Assembly: GCA_030068145.1 (NCBI GenBank)
Contig: JAPJBO010000236.1
Location: forward strand, 186,001 to 250,000
Direction: 5' to 3'
Length of the DNA: 64,000 nucleotides
DNA from: Diplonema papillatum
Lineage: Eukaryota > Euglenozoa > Diplonemea > Diplonemida > Diplonemidae
In this document: in pieces, positions 50,985 to 62,860 of the stretch
How the letters are laid out: every line of letters starts with the position of its first letter
How positions within the stretch are numbered: the first letter of the stretch is position 1
The notes under the pieces: model-generated
What the model was told of the DNA's origin: nothing
The model's input: the letters and a program-made list of their open reading frames with translations, nothing else
Database searches by the model: none
Position numbers and translations under genes: made by a program

Positions 50985-51435
50985 CGTAGCGCACCGTAGC
51001 GCACCGTAGCGCACCGTAGCGCACCGTAGCGCACCGTAGCGCACCGTAGCGCACCGTAGCGCACCGTAGCGCACCGTAGCGCACCGTAGCGCACCGTAGC
51101 GCACCGTAGCGCACCGTAGCGCACTGTGGCGCACCGTAGCGCACCGTAGCGCACCGTAGCGCACCGTAGCGCACCGTAGCGCACCGTAGCGCACCGTAGC
51201 GCACCGTAGCGCACCGTAGCGCACCGTAGCGCACCGTAGCGCACCGTAGCGCACCGTAGCGCACCGTAGCGCACCGTAGCGCACCGTAGCGCACTGTGGC
51301 GCACCGTAGCGCACCGTAGCGCACCGTAGCGCACCGTAGCGCACCGTAGCGCACCGTAGCGCACCGTAGCGCACCGTAGCGCACCGTAGCGCACCGTAGC
51401 GCACCGTAGCGCACCGTAGCGCACCGTAGCGCACC
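50985..51435. repeat. 10 bp minisatellite (GCACCGTAGC), array 3
   Basis: About 45 nearly perfect units, the longest and most uniform of the three arrays, with only two GCACTGTGGC variants (51121 and 51291). It begins about 415 bases after the RNase H ORF of retroelement 2. Confidence 0.95.
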
Positions 51436-53676
51436 GTGGTCGGTTCGAAACCGTACACCGCGAGACTAGGAGAAAGTAGAAACGGAAACTAGAGGTTTCG
51501 GTGACCGCACTACCCTCAGCCCAAATCCTGGACGTGGTTTCAGGTGGCAAAATTTTGCAAGTGATCATGATCAGAAGGTCCTACTTGGGCGGTTCAGTTT
51601 CCTCACTGCATGTGGCTAAAATACTCGAGGGACTGCCTTGTGCTCATTTCGAAGGAGGCTTTTTGCTAAACGCTTACGCCCGCCACTAAACCCAGATATA
51701 CCTGTGTTTCGTGTGGGCTACAGCACATTTACCTCCTTTGATCTATCGCAACTGGCAGTCTCCTCAAGCATTTCCTACAAAGCAAGCGGGTGCTTATACA
51801 AGAAAAAGAAGAAGAGATGTGAAAACGGGAGAAAAAAGAAAAAGAAAAGAAAAAGGCCGTTCCTGCAGGTGTGGCCCGAAAGCGTGAATGTAAATAGAGA
51901 TTTTGCCCAAACACATTTTTTGCACTTTTTTTTTGCACTTTTTTTGCACCAGGCTACAGTGCTAAACGTACTGATTTCAGCACGTAATTCTTTTAGTTTC
52001 TCTTTGTACACATGCTGAATCAGTACGTTATCAGCACATATCTTGTGTCCAAGATACCACCCGAAGGCCACCCAAGCAGGCCCATGCAGGTCTTTCGAAG
52101 AACTGGTGGAGGAGGAAGCTGGCTCAGATGTCTGCACATGACAGGCATACCCGTTTCCCCACCAGCTTCGGCTGACACCATTTGCGCACTTAACCATGGT
52201 TAAGAAGACGACTGGAAGCATAGACACAAAGATAGCTCAAAGCATCTGCAGAATAACACGAAAAGCCTCTAGGCAAAAACCCGTTTTCACATTTCTTCGG
52301 GCTTACGCGAGTGGGGGAATTGGGTGTATCATACCGTTTTTTTCGGCTCGCTACGCGAGCCGAAGAATCAAGTGTTTGCATTAAACCACTGGGGGATGAT
52401 AACTACTCCATTACTTCGATGACCGCTATAGAGGGCCACATATGATATGATCATTCATCTGAGTGCAAGAGACAAGATACCACAGTCCGCGCTATGACGG
52501 CAGGAACGCAACAGACACAGCATGCCGTGTGGCTCGGCTCGATTTCTTCGTTCAATGAAGAACTATTCAGAAATGTTTTGTGACCAAGCTAGGAGCCTCT
52601 GAAGGTCTTAGCTTTTATTGGCAAGCGTTGACACAACGCCATTCGAGTTCTTGTTGGGACTTGTGCCTGACAAACTTCCGATTGTGATGATGGTGATGAT
52701 CTTAGCGGCAGTGCTGGTACAACCTCCGTAGCTCAGACGACAGAAAGAAAGCGAAAACGCGAAGAGTCCGACATTATTCTTCAGTCCGAAATCTTTCACC
52801 CTCCCAGTGTAGCTACGATCCAAGACGGGTGCAAAAAAACAGGCGGGAAAAGTGCAAGAAAACGAAAATAGGATCTTGGATTTTGCCCAAAAAGAGAGTA
52901 AATAGGGCCACACGTGCGTTCCTGGTCCAGGAACGTGACAAGAAAAAGGCCGTTCCTGGTCCAGGAACGTGACGGTCAACCACAGCTTGCAAAGCTTGAG
53001 TCGGAGGCAGCACAGTGCCACAACCCCGTCCGCTTTGTCCCGTGGCTGACCGTCTCGACGAGCTTGTGTTCAGCGCGAGCGCCAAGCCCCAAGGTGCGCC
53101 ACACCTTGATGCTTTAGTTTGGGAAATCGGTAGCCACTTGACCCGTAGGCCCGTGGCTCTGCAGTACCGCCGAACACGTGAAGCTTGGCTCCCGTGTAGC
53201 AGGCTTTCCCTGGTACCTAACCTGGTGCTTATATAATAAAATCCTCACGTCCACCGCTCCTGCTCTGCTTGCCGCGCGCCGTATGGTTGGAGTAAAAAGG
53301 AAGCTGCTAATCTTGCTGCTGACCACATGAAGTGGTTTATTTTCCTACCAAAAATACTCGACGTAGCTGCTTCGACTCCGAATGAAAGGGGGGAAATATA
53401 GAGGTAAGGGGCAAATACAATACAAACACAATCTGATTTGTTCTTCGCTTACACCACCGTGTGTTGTTTTCTCACTCAGGACTTTGACCTGTTGTGTTTG
53501 TGTGATTTGTCGTGTAGGGGTAGACCCGCATGACCTCACGTCCGTTCAACACGTGGTTCGGTAGTTACAGCACTTGGGATCCCTTCTGTTCTTTGTCGGG
53601 CAGCATCGTCGAGCATTTCCTTTCAAGCTGGCGCTTATGTAAAAAAAAAAAAAAAAAAAAAACAAAAATGGCACAC
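51436..53676. other. Intron 4 of gene A, proximal part: dispersed repeats, no gene
   Basis: AGAAACGGAAACTAGAGGTT and GGGCGGTTCAGTTTCCT (51470-51605) recur at 30625-30722. The stretch 51612-51815 belongs to the compound repeat of 19.2-19.9 kb. An inverted copy of the AACCATGG repeat is at 52155-52305. CAGGAACGTGAC occurs twice at 52925-52970. A poly-A tract is at 53641-53662. Confidence 0.5.
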
Positions 53677-54162
53677 CTCCACCGCTGCGGAACAGGCGGC
53701 TCGCGCGCAGGGAGTCGAGCCGTTTTTCGTACAGCGACTTGGCGTCCGTCCGTCCCGCTTGGTTCGCCGCACACAGCGCCAACGGCGAAGCTGGGTTCCT
53801 CCCCCGCGTCGCAGGCAGGTTGGCCGCCGCCATGCGCGGTGCTGGGGCGCCGCCGGCGCGGCCCGTCAGACCCGACGACTGCGAGTCGGTGGTGCACGGC
53901 GAGGACGACCGGTTTGCGGTGGACAAAGAGGCGGTGGAGAGCTGCACTTGCGAAGTGCTGTGGGCGCCGGCACGGCGCGCGGGATGCTGGCGGGGCGGCG
54001 GGGTACCGGACTCGGCAATGGACTCTTCCTCCTCCGACGGCGGAGGCGGCGCGTGGGCGGGATGCGGGTCCCACGCACGCCGCGGCCGCTCCGCTTCTTC
54101 GACCAGCGCCACGCGCGGGAGGCCCACGCGCAGGGTGGACGAGACCGCGCCGGGGCGCATGC
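53677..54162 (-). CDS. Gene A, exon 4
   Basis: The exon follows acceptor CTATCAATCCCTAACAG. Its two first bases complete a Gly codon from exon 3, and it ends one base into a codon before donor GTGTGC (53676-53671). It encodes about 161 residues, mostly a Ser/Pro/Ala-rich linker with an acidic patch (PPPPSEEEESIAESG), closing with a short helix (DAKSLYEKRLDSLRASRLF). It is probably disordered. No domain is recognised. Confidence 0.65.
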
Positions 54163-54441
54163 CTGTTAGGGATTGATAGTGAGTGAATACGATCGTGTTA
54201 GGCTAATCTTCTCCCAAACACGCTGCCAGCGTTCTCTTTCGTGTTTACAAAGCATGGTTACCAGGGGATTAGCTTCTATATCCACATTTGGACTGTCCGT
54301 CCAAATTTGGAAAAGCCGGCGGGGGAAAAGAAGAAATGTGAAAACGGGAAAAAAAATGGCACTCGACCACCACCCAAATTTGGAAAATGTGCCGGAGACC
54401 AAGCTAATGCCCTGATGGTTACTACAAAAAAAAAAGAAAAG

Positions 54442-54597
54442 TATGAGCGCTTCGTTCAAGCACAACATATGAGCGCTTCGTTCAAGCACAACATATGAGC
54501 GCTTCGTTCAAGCACAACATATGAGCGCTTCGTTCAAGCACAACATATGAGCGCTTCGTTCAAGCACAACATATGAGCGCTTCGTTCAAGCACAACA
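54442..54597. repeat. 26 bp tandem repeat, six perfect copies
   Basis: TATGAGCGCTTCGTTCAAGC then ACAACA repeats exactly at 54442, 54468, 54494, 54520, 54546 and 54572. Confidence 0.95.
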
Positions 54598-54844
54598 CGG
54601 GTACGTGCGCAGGTACAGTCACACACATTCACAACCACGCCACAAAATACAGCCAACTACATGCATAGAATACATCCACGATACGTACACGTCCATCCAC
54701 GGATGCCTGCGTCGGTACAAGACGGGTCAGGGATCGGTGGCAATCTACGCGGGGAGTGTCTGTTGGGCCGTTGGATAACTGGGCTCTGTTGCTAATCCGT
54801 GCCCGAAGAATCCAACTTGATTCAAGTACACGACGCCGCGATAA

Positions 54845-55222
54845 GTCAGGAACCGACCTCCGCCGAAGGTCGGCCTTTGGCACAACACATACACATGCAC
54901 AGGTGCACTCTACACTCGTCCACAGATACATGCAAACACAAATTATACGTCGAATATACTCACAGAGACACGACATTCGCAAAGACACGCACCGATACGT
55001 GCCAGTAAGACGCCTGAAGTCGGTAACACACCTGTCACACCGAGGTCGCAGAGCTGGCCGACCTCTGCCGAAGGTCGGCCTTCGGCACAACACATACACA
55101 AACACAAACACAAACACAAACACATCCACACAGACACATGCATACACAAATACATTCACAGATACACACGCACCGATACGTGCCAGTACTAGACGCCTAA
55201 ATGATGGTAGTCGGCAACACAC
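54845..55222 (-). pseudogene. Two truncated copies of the gene A exon 3 donor edge
   Basis: The exon 3 end (CTCTGCGACCTCGGTGTGAC, 55230-55250) is copied at about 55040-55065. CCGACCTCTGCCGAAGGTCG with a CACAACACATACAC tail occurs near 54860 and 55063. The copies consist of exon edge plus adjoining CA-rich intron and are not coding. Confidence 0.6.
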
Positions 55223-55837
55223 CTGTCACACCGAGGTCGCAGAGCTGTCCATAGGCCGACCTCTGCCGAACGTCGTCCCTCGGCGCCGTGCGCGAAGGCA
55301 CGACCCGATACCTGGGCCAATCGGTACCGCCGCTATCTTCCGCGCGGTCGTAGGGGTGGTGGTGTTGGCTGTCGTTGTCGTTGGCGAAGGCGACGCGTTT
55401 GGGCGACGCCGCTGGCTGGTCGCCGGGGGCGGAAGGCCTCGAAGCACGCGGCGAAGTCGAAGAACCCGTGAAAGCCGCCGTGCGCTCCGACGGCAGCGGC
55501 GCGCCGGTTCCCGCCTCCGACGGCACGCGGGACGACGAAACATCACTTCCGGCAGCGTCCGCCCGCGCGTGCCGCAGAAGCCACACGCGGGGCGCCGAGC
55601 TGTCCGCCGCCGCCGAAGCCGACGAAGGCCAGAAAGAAGAACGAGCGGCGGCGGCGGGAACGGAAGCCGCGGGCCGCCGAACGGGTGCGCCGGCGAGCAG
55701 GGACCGGATCTCGCGGTTGCGCTCGGCGAGCTTCAGGTGCGCGTTCTTCAGGGTCTCGCTCGAACCGAGCCGGCGGACGTCCATCCTCAGCGGCCCGGTA
55801 AGGAAGTTGAAGTATGGCCAAAGATAAAGTGGTGCAC
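55223..55837 (-). CDS. Gene A, exon 3
   Basis: The exon follows acceptor GATTCCCCCCTCAG, starts in phase with the exon at 61838-61456, and ends at donor GTGTGT. It encodes about 205 residues. APLYLWPYFNFLTGPLRMDV opens it, a helix follows (LKNAHLKLAERNREIRSLLA), and the rest is Ala/Ser/Pro-rich and low complexity with a His cluster (DNDSQHHHPYD). No domain is recognised. Confidence 0.65.
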
Positions 55838-55839
55838 CT

Positions 55840-57985
55840 GAGGGGGGAATCTCAGGGCCGCCCACGTGATAAGCCGTTAAGCCGCAGCGGCTGCCGGCTT
55901 ATCCCGTGACACTTTTTATATGTACGTTATACAAAGAGTAGCGTTGGCACTCTTACAGGTTCGTTCCCTCGTAGCTCGCCGGGAACGGGCACTCCAGTGA
56001 ATCTGGGTATGTTACCGAAAAAGCTTGTCTTAGTGTGTGTTTCGGTGGCCTTTCTCCGACTTCAACCGTTTCCGTTTCGTGCGTTTCGCCTGCTTCCCCG
56101 GAGCCTCTGCTCCTGCTTCTTCGCCCTGAGAGGCTCCTCCCCAGCAAACGTCAAAAAAAGATAGACTGTACAAACCGACTGTCGTACGTGTCGTTGTAGT
56201 GCGGTGCGAGACCCAAAAGCACCCGACGCAAAGGTCCAAAAAAAAAAAAAAGGCTCTTTCTTATTGTACAACGGAGCGGAAAAGAGAAGAGAAGGAAAAG
56301 AGGAGGAACAACAGGCTTTCAACAAGAACTTTGCTTTCACTCTAAAGTCGAGGGCAAGGAGGGCGTGTACAGGGGGGAGCCGGGTGTCGGGGAGGCGCTC
56401 AGCGGGCGACTGGACTAGGAGCAGAAGAGGCCCCGGCCGATGATACGGGCAAGGGGGAGATGGTCAAATTCCATCTGCCCGAGGTGCGCGCTGATCGTTG
56501 TTTGTGCGCTTCAACCTGTATGTGCTCAAGTTAAAATCGCGCAAACGCTACGTAATTTTTTTTCCCCCCCAAAAATGTCAAACGGGGCCCACCCGTAGGC
56601 ACTTGGTTTCCCAAGGCAAGTTTTCGGCCGGCGGAAGTTGTTTGGGGTGGGTTGTTTTCTTCGGTGTTTTTCGTGTGTTTCCGACAATTCTTTTTTGCGC
56701 GGTGTGTGTGGGGAAAAGAATAAGGATGAAACCAGACGTATATGTCGATTTTTTCGTTGTTTTCCCTGTGTGCTGTTTGTAAGCGGAGATTGCAGATACT
56801 GGTTGCAATGAGATTGCAGATACTGGTTGCAATGTGTGTCGCAGAATCAGAGTGGAGGCCGAAGTCGATAAGGTACTTGCATACGGGGTGTGGGCCTCCA
56901 CTGCTAGGGTGGCAAGGCCAGATCCGGGACAGGGAAAGGGGTAGGCATCCCTTAGCAGTCCCAGGGCCTCTCCCCACCCACCTGCATGTGCACTCGTGGC
57001 CATCGCTACCGCGCTAGTCGAGTTGGCATCGGAAGGCAGGTGCGAGATCAGGCAAACCTTGAGCACTAGCTTCGTTTAACCGTGAGTCTGTTAAAAATAG
57101 GGCTTACCCCAAACGCTCGCTTGCATTCAGAGAGAGAGAGAGAGGTCTAGGAGTAGTCACGTCTTCGCGTCCCAGCCTCTCCCCACTCGCACATGTTCTC
57201 ATAGCCATCGCGCCTACCGCACTGACCCTTCCCGAGAAAGACTGTTGGAGTGCAGGGACCATCTCCCTCCAGGGAGTTTCCAGTCGCCTCACCAACACCC
57301 CGTACTACGACGGCGGAGGCGCGGGTCGCAGCCATGTCACCGCCGTTTGCAGCCCGGTGCGTGATGGAAACGCGCGAGCGAGGATTCTGAATCTGATTTG
57401 AACTGCCCGTGGCTCCCTCAGCGACGCTTGCAACCGCCAAGTGACTTCTTTTTCGTGCGATGTACCGAGACGACATCGGCACGCAATATCCGCTGATGCA
57501 GCCAGAGCCGACAAAGGGTAAAAACACCAACCAAATGGGATGTCGGAACGGCTCGTATTCCGGGAAGGCAAGAGAGGAAGAAAGAGGCCTGAAATGAGAT
57601 GAATTACAAGCTTGCCATTCCTTGGAAATTCCGCTTCAACTCATGACAATACCTCGCATAATGATATTACGACAAGTGTTGGCACATGTATTCAGCTTTC
57701 CCTCAAGGTCTGTCGCAACATTCCCCCAGCTTGTGCGCTAGCAGGAGCTGCCTTCAGTCTGCCGGGTTTGCAGCTTTCGCTGACGGAGCTGTGCTATTTT
57801 CTTTGCTAACGAGCGTCGGCACTCAGAAACCACCTTCACTCTGCCAGGTCTTTGGCTGATTAACCACCAAGACGTGAGCTGAGCGAGTGCTTCTGCTGGG
57901 TGTCCAGGAGTGTCGGCTCCTGCCAGCGCATGAGCTCGCACGGAAGCAGCTGCCTTCGCTCTGCCTTCTGCCGAGTCTCCCGAGA
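55840..57985. other. Intron 2 of gene A, proximal part: repeats only
   Basis: A poly-A tract is at 56227-56240. AGATTGCAGATACTGGTTGC is repeated in tandem (56786-56832). The stretch 57030-57360 holds two dispersed repeats shared with 50.8 kb and 20.6-21.5 kb. No coding frame is supported. Confidence 0.5.
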
Positions 57986-58069
57986 TATGAGCTGGACCCT
58001 TCTACTAGGTTTCCTGGAGTGTCTGACAGCACTCGCTGACGGAGTAACTCTAACGTGCCAGCAGAAGCC

Positions 58070-58800
58070 GCAAGGTATTTTGCCGTCTTCGCAGACACTT
58101 CGAGTCGGGCAAGCGCTTCGTTTCGGTGCCCAGGAGTGTCGGCTCCTCCTGCTCTCTCACGTGCCCAGCAGAAGCCGCTACGCCAAGGCTTTTTGCAGTC
58201 TTCGCAGAGACTTTGAGTCGGGCAAGCGCTTCTTTTCGGTGTCCAGGAGTGTCGGCTTCTCCGCCGGCGCCGAAGCTATCTCACGTGCCCAGCAGAAGCC
58301 GCTAAGCCAAGGTTTTTTGCAGTCTTCGCCGAAGACTTTGAGTCGGGCAAGCGCTTCTTTTCGGTGCCTCGAAGCGTCGGCTTCTCCGCCGGCGCCGAAG
58401 CTCTCTCACGTGCCCAGCAGAAGCCGCTAAGCCAAGGTTTTTTGGTCTTCGCCGAAGACTTTGAGTCGGGCAAGCGCTTCTGTTCGGTGCCCAGCAGTGT
58501 CGGCTCCTCCGCCGGCGCCGAAGCTCTCTCACGTGCCCAGCAGAAACCGCTACGCCAAGGTTTTTTGCAGTCTTCGCCGAAGACTTTGAGTCGGGCAAGC
58601 GCTTCTTTTCGGTGCCTCGAAGCGTCGGCTTCTCCGCCGGCGCCGAAGCTCTCTCACGTGCCCAGCAGAAGCCGCTAAGCCAAGGTTTTTTGGTCTTCGC
58701 CGAAGACTTTGAGTCGGGCAAGCGCTTCTGTTCGGTGCCCAGCAGTGTCGGCTCCTCCGCCGGCGCCGAAGCTCTCTCACGTGCCCAGCAGAAGCCGCCT
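58070..58800. repeat. About 124 bp tandem repeat with a two-unit higher-order structure
   Basis: CTTTGAGTCGGGCAAGCGCT recurs near 58209, 58336, 58460, 58583 and 58708, about 124 bp apart. A diverged unit lies near 58098. Units alternate between a TGCCTCGAAGCGTCGGCTTC form and a TGCCCAGCAGTGTCGGCTCC form, so the true period of the right part is about 248 bp. Long Arg/Ser-rich ORFs across it are repeat artefacts. Confidence 0.85.
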
Positions 58801-58964
58801 TCGCTCTGCCGGGTCCTTGGCCGTTTTCGCGGCCATGAGCTGAGCCAGGCGTTTCTTTTCGCTGGCGCTGCGTCGCGCTGTGGAAGATTTTTGGCGATAG
58901 GTTTGCAGCCATGCGAGGACCTTTCGATAATCGCAACCCGTGGTTGAACTTGAAATCGAACCAG

Positions 58965-59175
58965 TTTGTTGTGAAGGCGTGGGCGAATTCGACTCTGCAG
59001 GAACGTTAGAATTTGTGGCGGCGTTTTCACAGGTGGGCGGCGGACAATGGCCTGCCTACGGACCCGAACACAGCCACGCTTTTTGTTCTGGCTACGCAGG
59101 TGGAGCCCAGGTTGGGTACGGAACAAGAGACAGGTTTGCAAGCAAACCACTCGGCTGCTTGCGCAGTGTTTTCAG
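58965..59175 (+). pseudogene. Tyrosine-recombinase fragment related to retroelement 1
   Basis: The frame VVKAWANSTLQER, a stop codon (TAG), then NLWRRFHRWAADNGLPTDPN and TATLFVLATQVEP matches the N-terminal recombinase region of retroelement 1 (WAETTLRDRQNLWRRFDAWT, SLFVLATQ). Similarity fades after about 59130. It is a short decayed piece lying in intron 2 of gene A. Confidence 0.8.
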
Positions 59176-59199
59176 AGGTTCGCCCTTCATTTGAAACTT

Positions 59200-59280
59200 T
59201 GCATCAAAGAAGACTTGCTGTAGCATCAACCATGCATGAGGCAGCGCCCTGTCTTAACATTAAACTAAGATTTTTCGAGA
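59200..59280 (-). repeat. Inverted copy of the AAGTCTTC dispersed family
   Basis: GAAGACTTGCTGTAGCATCA, then TTAACATTAAACTAAGATTT, is the inverse of the family's 5' part at 30311-30400. It abuts the recombinase fragment. Confidence 0.65.
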
Positions 59281-59609
59281 CGGAGGTCCTATGAACTTGC
59301 AATGCGAATAGCCTCTATTCGAGCCAACCCGGCTTTTGTCTATGAAAAAGTGTATTGTTTTTTGGACTAGAAAATAGTGCGGAGCAAGCTTTTTTTCCCC
59401 CTGGCAAAATGCATAGGGGTGGCAGAGTGAGCGGGCGCCGGTCGGCCCGCCCATCACACTTTTCCGGTCGAAGATTGTTTTCGAGGTATGTTGGGTTTCG
59501 GGGTCAATGCGGCCCGAAATTTGCGGTTTTTGCGGCGTTTCTCAGTATCTCGCGGCATTTGGGTCACCCCGGGAAACGGAGTCGGGGGAGGGTCTCCCCG
59601 GGTCAGGCC

Positions 59610-60125
59610 AAACTTGCTACACGCCGAACTCAGCATCACCAGAACCCAAACTTTGCTTCACCAGAACTTAGCTTCGCCCGAACTCAGCTGCGCCCGAACT
59701 TTGCCTCACCAGAACTCAGCTTCGCCCAAACTTTGCATCATCTACCAGAACTGAGCAGCGCGCTGAGCAGTGAGCTTCGTGCGAACTTTGCTTCGCCTGA
59801 ACTCAGCTGCGCCCGAACTCTGCTTCGCCCGAACTCAGCTGCGCCCGAGCTTTTCTCACCAGAACTTAGCTTCGCCCGAACTTAGCTTCGCCCGAACTTA
59901 GCTGCGCCCGAACTTTGCTCACCAGAACTTAGCTTCGCCCGAACTTAGCTTCGCCCGAACTTAGCTGCGCCCGAACTTTGCTCACCAGAACTTAGCTTCG
60001 CCCGAACTTAGCTTCGCCCGAACGTTGCTTCGCCCGAACTCAGCGCCCGAACTTTGCTTCACCAGGACTTAGCTTCGCCCGAATTTAGCTTCGCCCGAAT
60101 TTAGCTTCGCCCGAACTTTACTGTT
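59610..60125. repeat. Imperfect 16 bp minisatellite (CGCCCGAACTTAGCTT)
   Basis: CGCCCGAACTTAGCTT and variants (CTCACCAGAACTTAGC, CTGCGCCCGAACTTTG) repeat irregularly about 30 times. It is non-coding. Confidence 0.85.
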
Positions 60126-61455
60126 TCCCGAACTTTAACTGCTACCTTCAGTCTCGCCCCGCGCCGGCCTTTAGCCGAGCGCACGTACTCCCCATACGAC
60201 CTCCTTCCCCTACCCAGTAAACCTTTCCCGTTTTCACATTTCTGCACACAAAAGCGTCTTCTTGTTGCGTTAGTGGGGGGTCATTTGCACGCAAATGAGT
60301 ACCACACCATGCTAGCTTTTCGCTACGTGACTCCAGAAGGGTTACTTTTGCCGCGCTTTCGTCGTGGTGCAACCCTTGTCGGTTGCAACTGTTCTTGGGA
60401 AGTTGCTGACTAGTTCGTAATCCGAAAAGGAATCGGAACCTTCGCTTTCCCGTTTGCGCCGACAGGCACGCCGAGATGCGGAGGACGCGAGTAGCCGGGA
60501 AGAGCCGGCGGGAGGGCGCGATCGTTGTGCGCCCCGTGGTGGGCACGATCGTTGTGCGACCCGTGGAGGGCGCAGCGGCCGAGAGCAAAGTCCGACACAA
60601 AAACGAGGCGCAAAGGGCTGAGTGGAAGGGAGGGTGTCCGCGCCCCGGCGGTTGCGTTGGGTTCTTTGCAAAGAACCCAACGAAGATGTTGTCTAGAAAA
60701 GGGATGCAAAATTTATTTTTAGCAAAAGGTAAAAAGGGGGAGTGGACGGCTCCCAAAGAATGGTATGAAACCTTGAGGGGCTAGCCGCCTGTATGTTTTC
60801 ACCGCAGTTTTGTGTACACCTCGTTCGGCTCAGGTTTCGCTCTTGAACGCAGACCAATCCAAAGTCAGAGCTCAATAGTGGGTCCTTTGGATGGGGATTT
60901 TCAGTCCTGTTCCGGTGCGAGCACAACTTGGTTTCATTGTGGTTTCCTTCTTTCGGTCGTCTTAAAAAAAGACAGGCGCTTCGTTTTGTTTGTGCGTGCC
61001 GGGCGATCGTTTTCCCACTTGTATTTACCCTGTGCATATTCAGGTAAGGAATTCTGATCAACCACCAAAACACGCTGTCTACGTCCTTTTAGCCTGCACA
61101 ATACACTGAAGGGCAACCCGCAAAATTGTTAGTACTAGTAGTAGTATGTGTCAACAACAAGTGGGGGAGAAGAACGGGGCTATCTTTACAAACGAGTGAC
61201 ATAAGGTGGCCGCTTGAGCGGCGCCAATCCGAGCGCACACCAGCAGTGACGCGTCGGCAGTATCTGCACACGCCGCAAGATGGTTAGTACTAAAAGAAAT
61301 GAAAATCTTGAAGACGCGGCATTAATCCAAGCGTTTAAGAACGCTGTTTCTAAAAGATTGCACTAAAAAAAGAGAGAGGGTTTGGATGGGATTGTGGCTC
61401 GTGACCAACCGCCACGGGGCACTCCTTTCAAAGGGTGGGGAAGGGGGAGGCATAC
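60126..61455. repeat. Intron 2 of gene A, distal part: dispersed repeats
   Basis: The stretch 60660-60840 is a copy of the AAGTCTTC family's 3' part (GATGTTGTCTAGAAAAGGGA, GAAACCTTGAGGGG, TTCACCGCAG). It is preceded by a perfect hairpin GTTGGGTTCTTTGC with its inverse. The stretch 60950-61140 matches 36650-36860. No gene is supported. Confidence 0.55.
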
Positions 61456-61838
61456 CGAAGGACACAACGTGCGCCAGGTACCGTCGCTGTTTCGGGTGAT
61501 TCCGCAGCTTCTGCTCCGCGAGTTGCCACTCGACAGGGCAGAACACGGCGGGATCAGGGCCCCCGTCGGAAGCTAACTGGTGCCTGAGCTCGTAGACATG
61601 CGCGTACGCCTCCTGAAATTCATCGTCCTCGTCAAGAAGCGCGAGTTCAGGTTCCAGGGTGCAGTACGTCTTCCACCGGCGCACCGATTCGTCCGTGTCG
61701 CTGGCGAGATACAGCATCGCGGACTCGACCTCCTCTTCGCTGCAATCTAGGCACGTCCTCACCGGCACCTCTGTCTCTGGAAACGCCCAACACTCGCTCA
61801 GGAGCTGATGCCGAGCATTCTGCACAACGCCCCGGTAC
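61456..61838 (-). CDS. Gene A, exon 2
   Basis: The exon follows acceptor CATTGCCACAATCAG. Its first base completes an Arg codon begun in exon 1, and it ends one base into a codon before donor GTATGC. It encodes 128 residues of clearly globular, partly helical character: NARHQLLSECWAFPETEVPV, then CSEEEVESAMLYLASDTDES and EFQEAYAHVYELRHQLASDG. I do not recognise a family. All three junctions from exon 1 to exon 4 keep phase. Confidence 0.65.
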
Positions 61839-61844
61839 CTGATT

Positions 61845-62860
61845 GTGGCAATGCAGGGGTATAAGGTTGACTGGTACCGGATGATTTTTTTAGGCGGATA
61901 AGTAATCTTTGAGTGGCTCATGTCAATTTAACCTAAGTTTTACGACAGAGTCCCATTCTCCCAAACAGGGGTTCCAGCCAACTGGTTTCACTTCCTTTAA
62001 CCGGTTTACCCGGCACTGGGCAGAAGTCACATTCCACTCGCCACCGCTGTGATGAAGCGAAATGCTGTGGTTTAATTAACCAGTTGGATTCCTCTTGTTC
62101 GTAACAGTTCCAAGCTGACACTTCATTGCGGGCACAACATGCAAGAAGGCCTGGAAGAAATCAGGAGCCGCGGGTAGCACCCGAGAGCGCCACTCACAGC
62201 ACCTTCAATCTGAGCCCAGACCTGACCCGCACTGACAATCCCGCATGTGTCCTCAGAGCCAATCCTTTTCCCGAAGTTACGGATCCAGTTTGCCGACTTC
62301 CCTTACCTACATTGTTCTGTCGGCCAGAGGCTTTTAGCCTAGGAGACCTATTGCGGTTAACGGTACGGCCCGATGCAAGAGAATGAGATCTCCCCTGTTT
62401 TTTCCATGCACATCCACAAGACACCCTACTACACGAAGAAAGTGCAGCTTTCCAGGATAGTTAACCCTGTCCCCGCGTGAAGCGTTTCAAGGTTAGGTAA
62501 CCGGGGCAACCCCCGTTTTCGCGAGAGACGGGCCGAGTTGCGAGGTTTTTGGTTGGTTTCTTGGGAAAGTCCCTTGTATGGCTTAGCAAACATAGTAAAA
62601 TCCAGCTTGTGCAGTTCACTCTGCCATGGCGAGGCGAGGCGGCCGCATACGCGGCGTTCTGCGAGAATTACTTCTGTTTGCGTCGAATTGCGAAGCCCAC
62701 GAAGGCTTTGGTCGGGACATAAAACGCCGGTCCTGATCCGTTTCCCAAACCGCAAAAAGAATACTCGAGGGGCTGCCTTGTGCTTACCTCGATCCTTTGT
62801 ATTATCTCGTTCACCGCGGTGATGCGCGGAGGGGTGCAAGGAATGTGAGAGGAAAAGCAA
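61845..62860. other. Intron 1 of gene A, nothing supported
   Basis: A short micro-exon-like string (AATACAAAGGATCGAG before GTAAGC at about 62785) looks tempting, but exons 1 and 2 already join in phase without it. ATACTCGAGGGGCTGCCTTG near 62763 is a fragment of the compound repeat. Confidence 0.4.

Noticed and set aside
50859..51568. ORFs of about 200 codons with RYGALRCATV repeats (also at 43.1 and 46.9 kb)
   Set aside because: The 10 bp minisatellite has no stop in any minus frame. The peptide repeat simply mirrors the DNA unit.
58302..59150. 282-codon minus ORF with Arg-rich repeats
   Set aside because: It follows the 124 bp tandem repeat and, to the right, runs antisense to a recombinase fragment.
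62763..62800. Possible micro-exon before GTAAGC in intron 1 of gene A
   Set aside because: Neighbouring exons join in phase without it, and the sequence overlaps a dispersed-repeat fragment.
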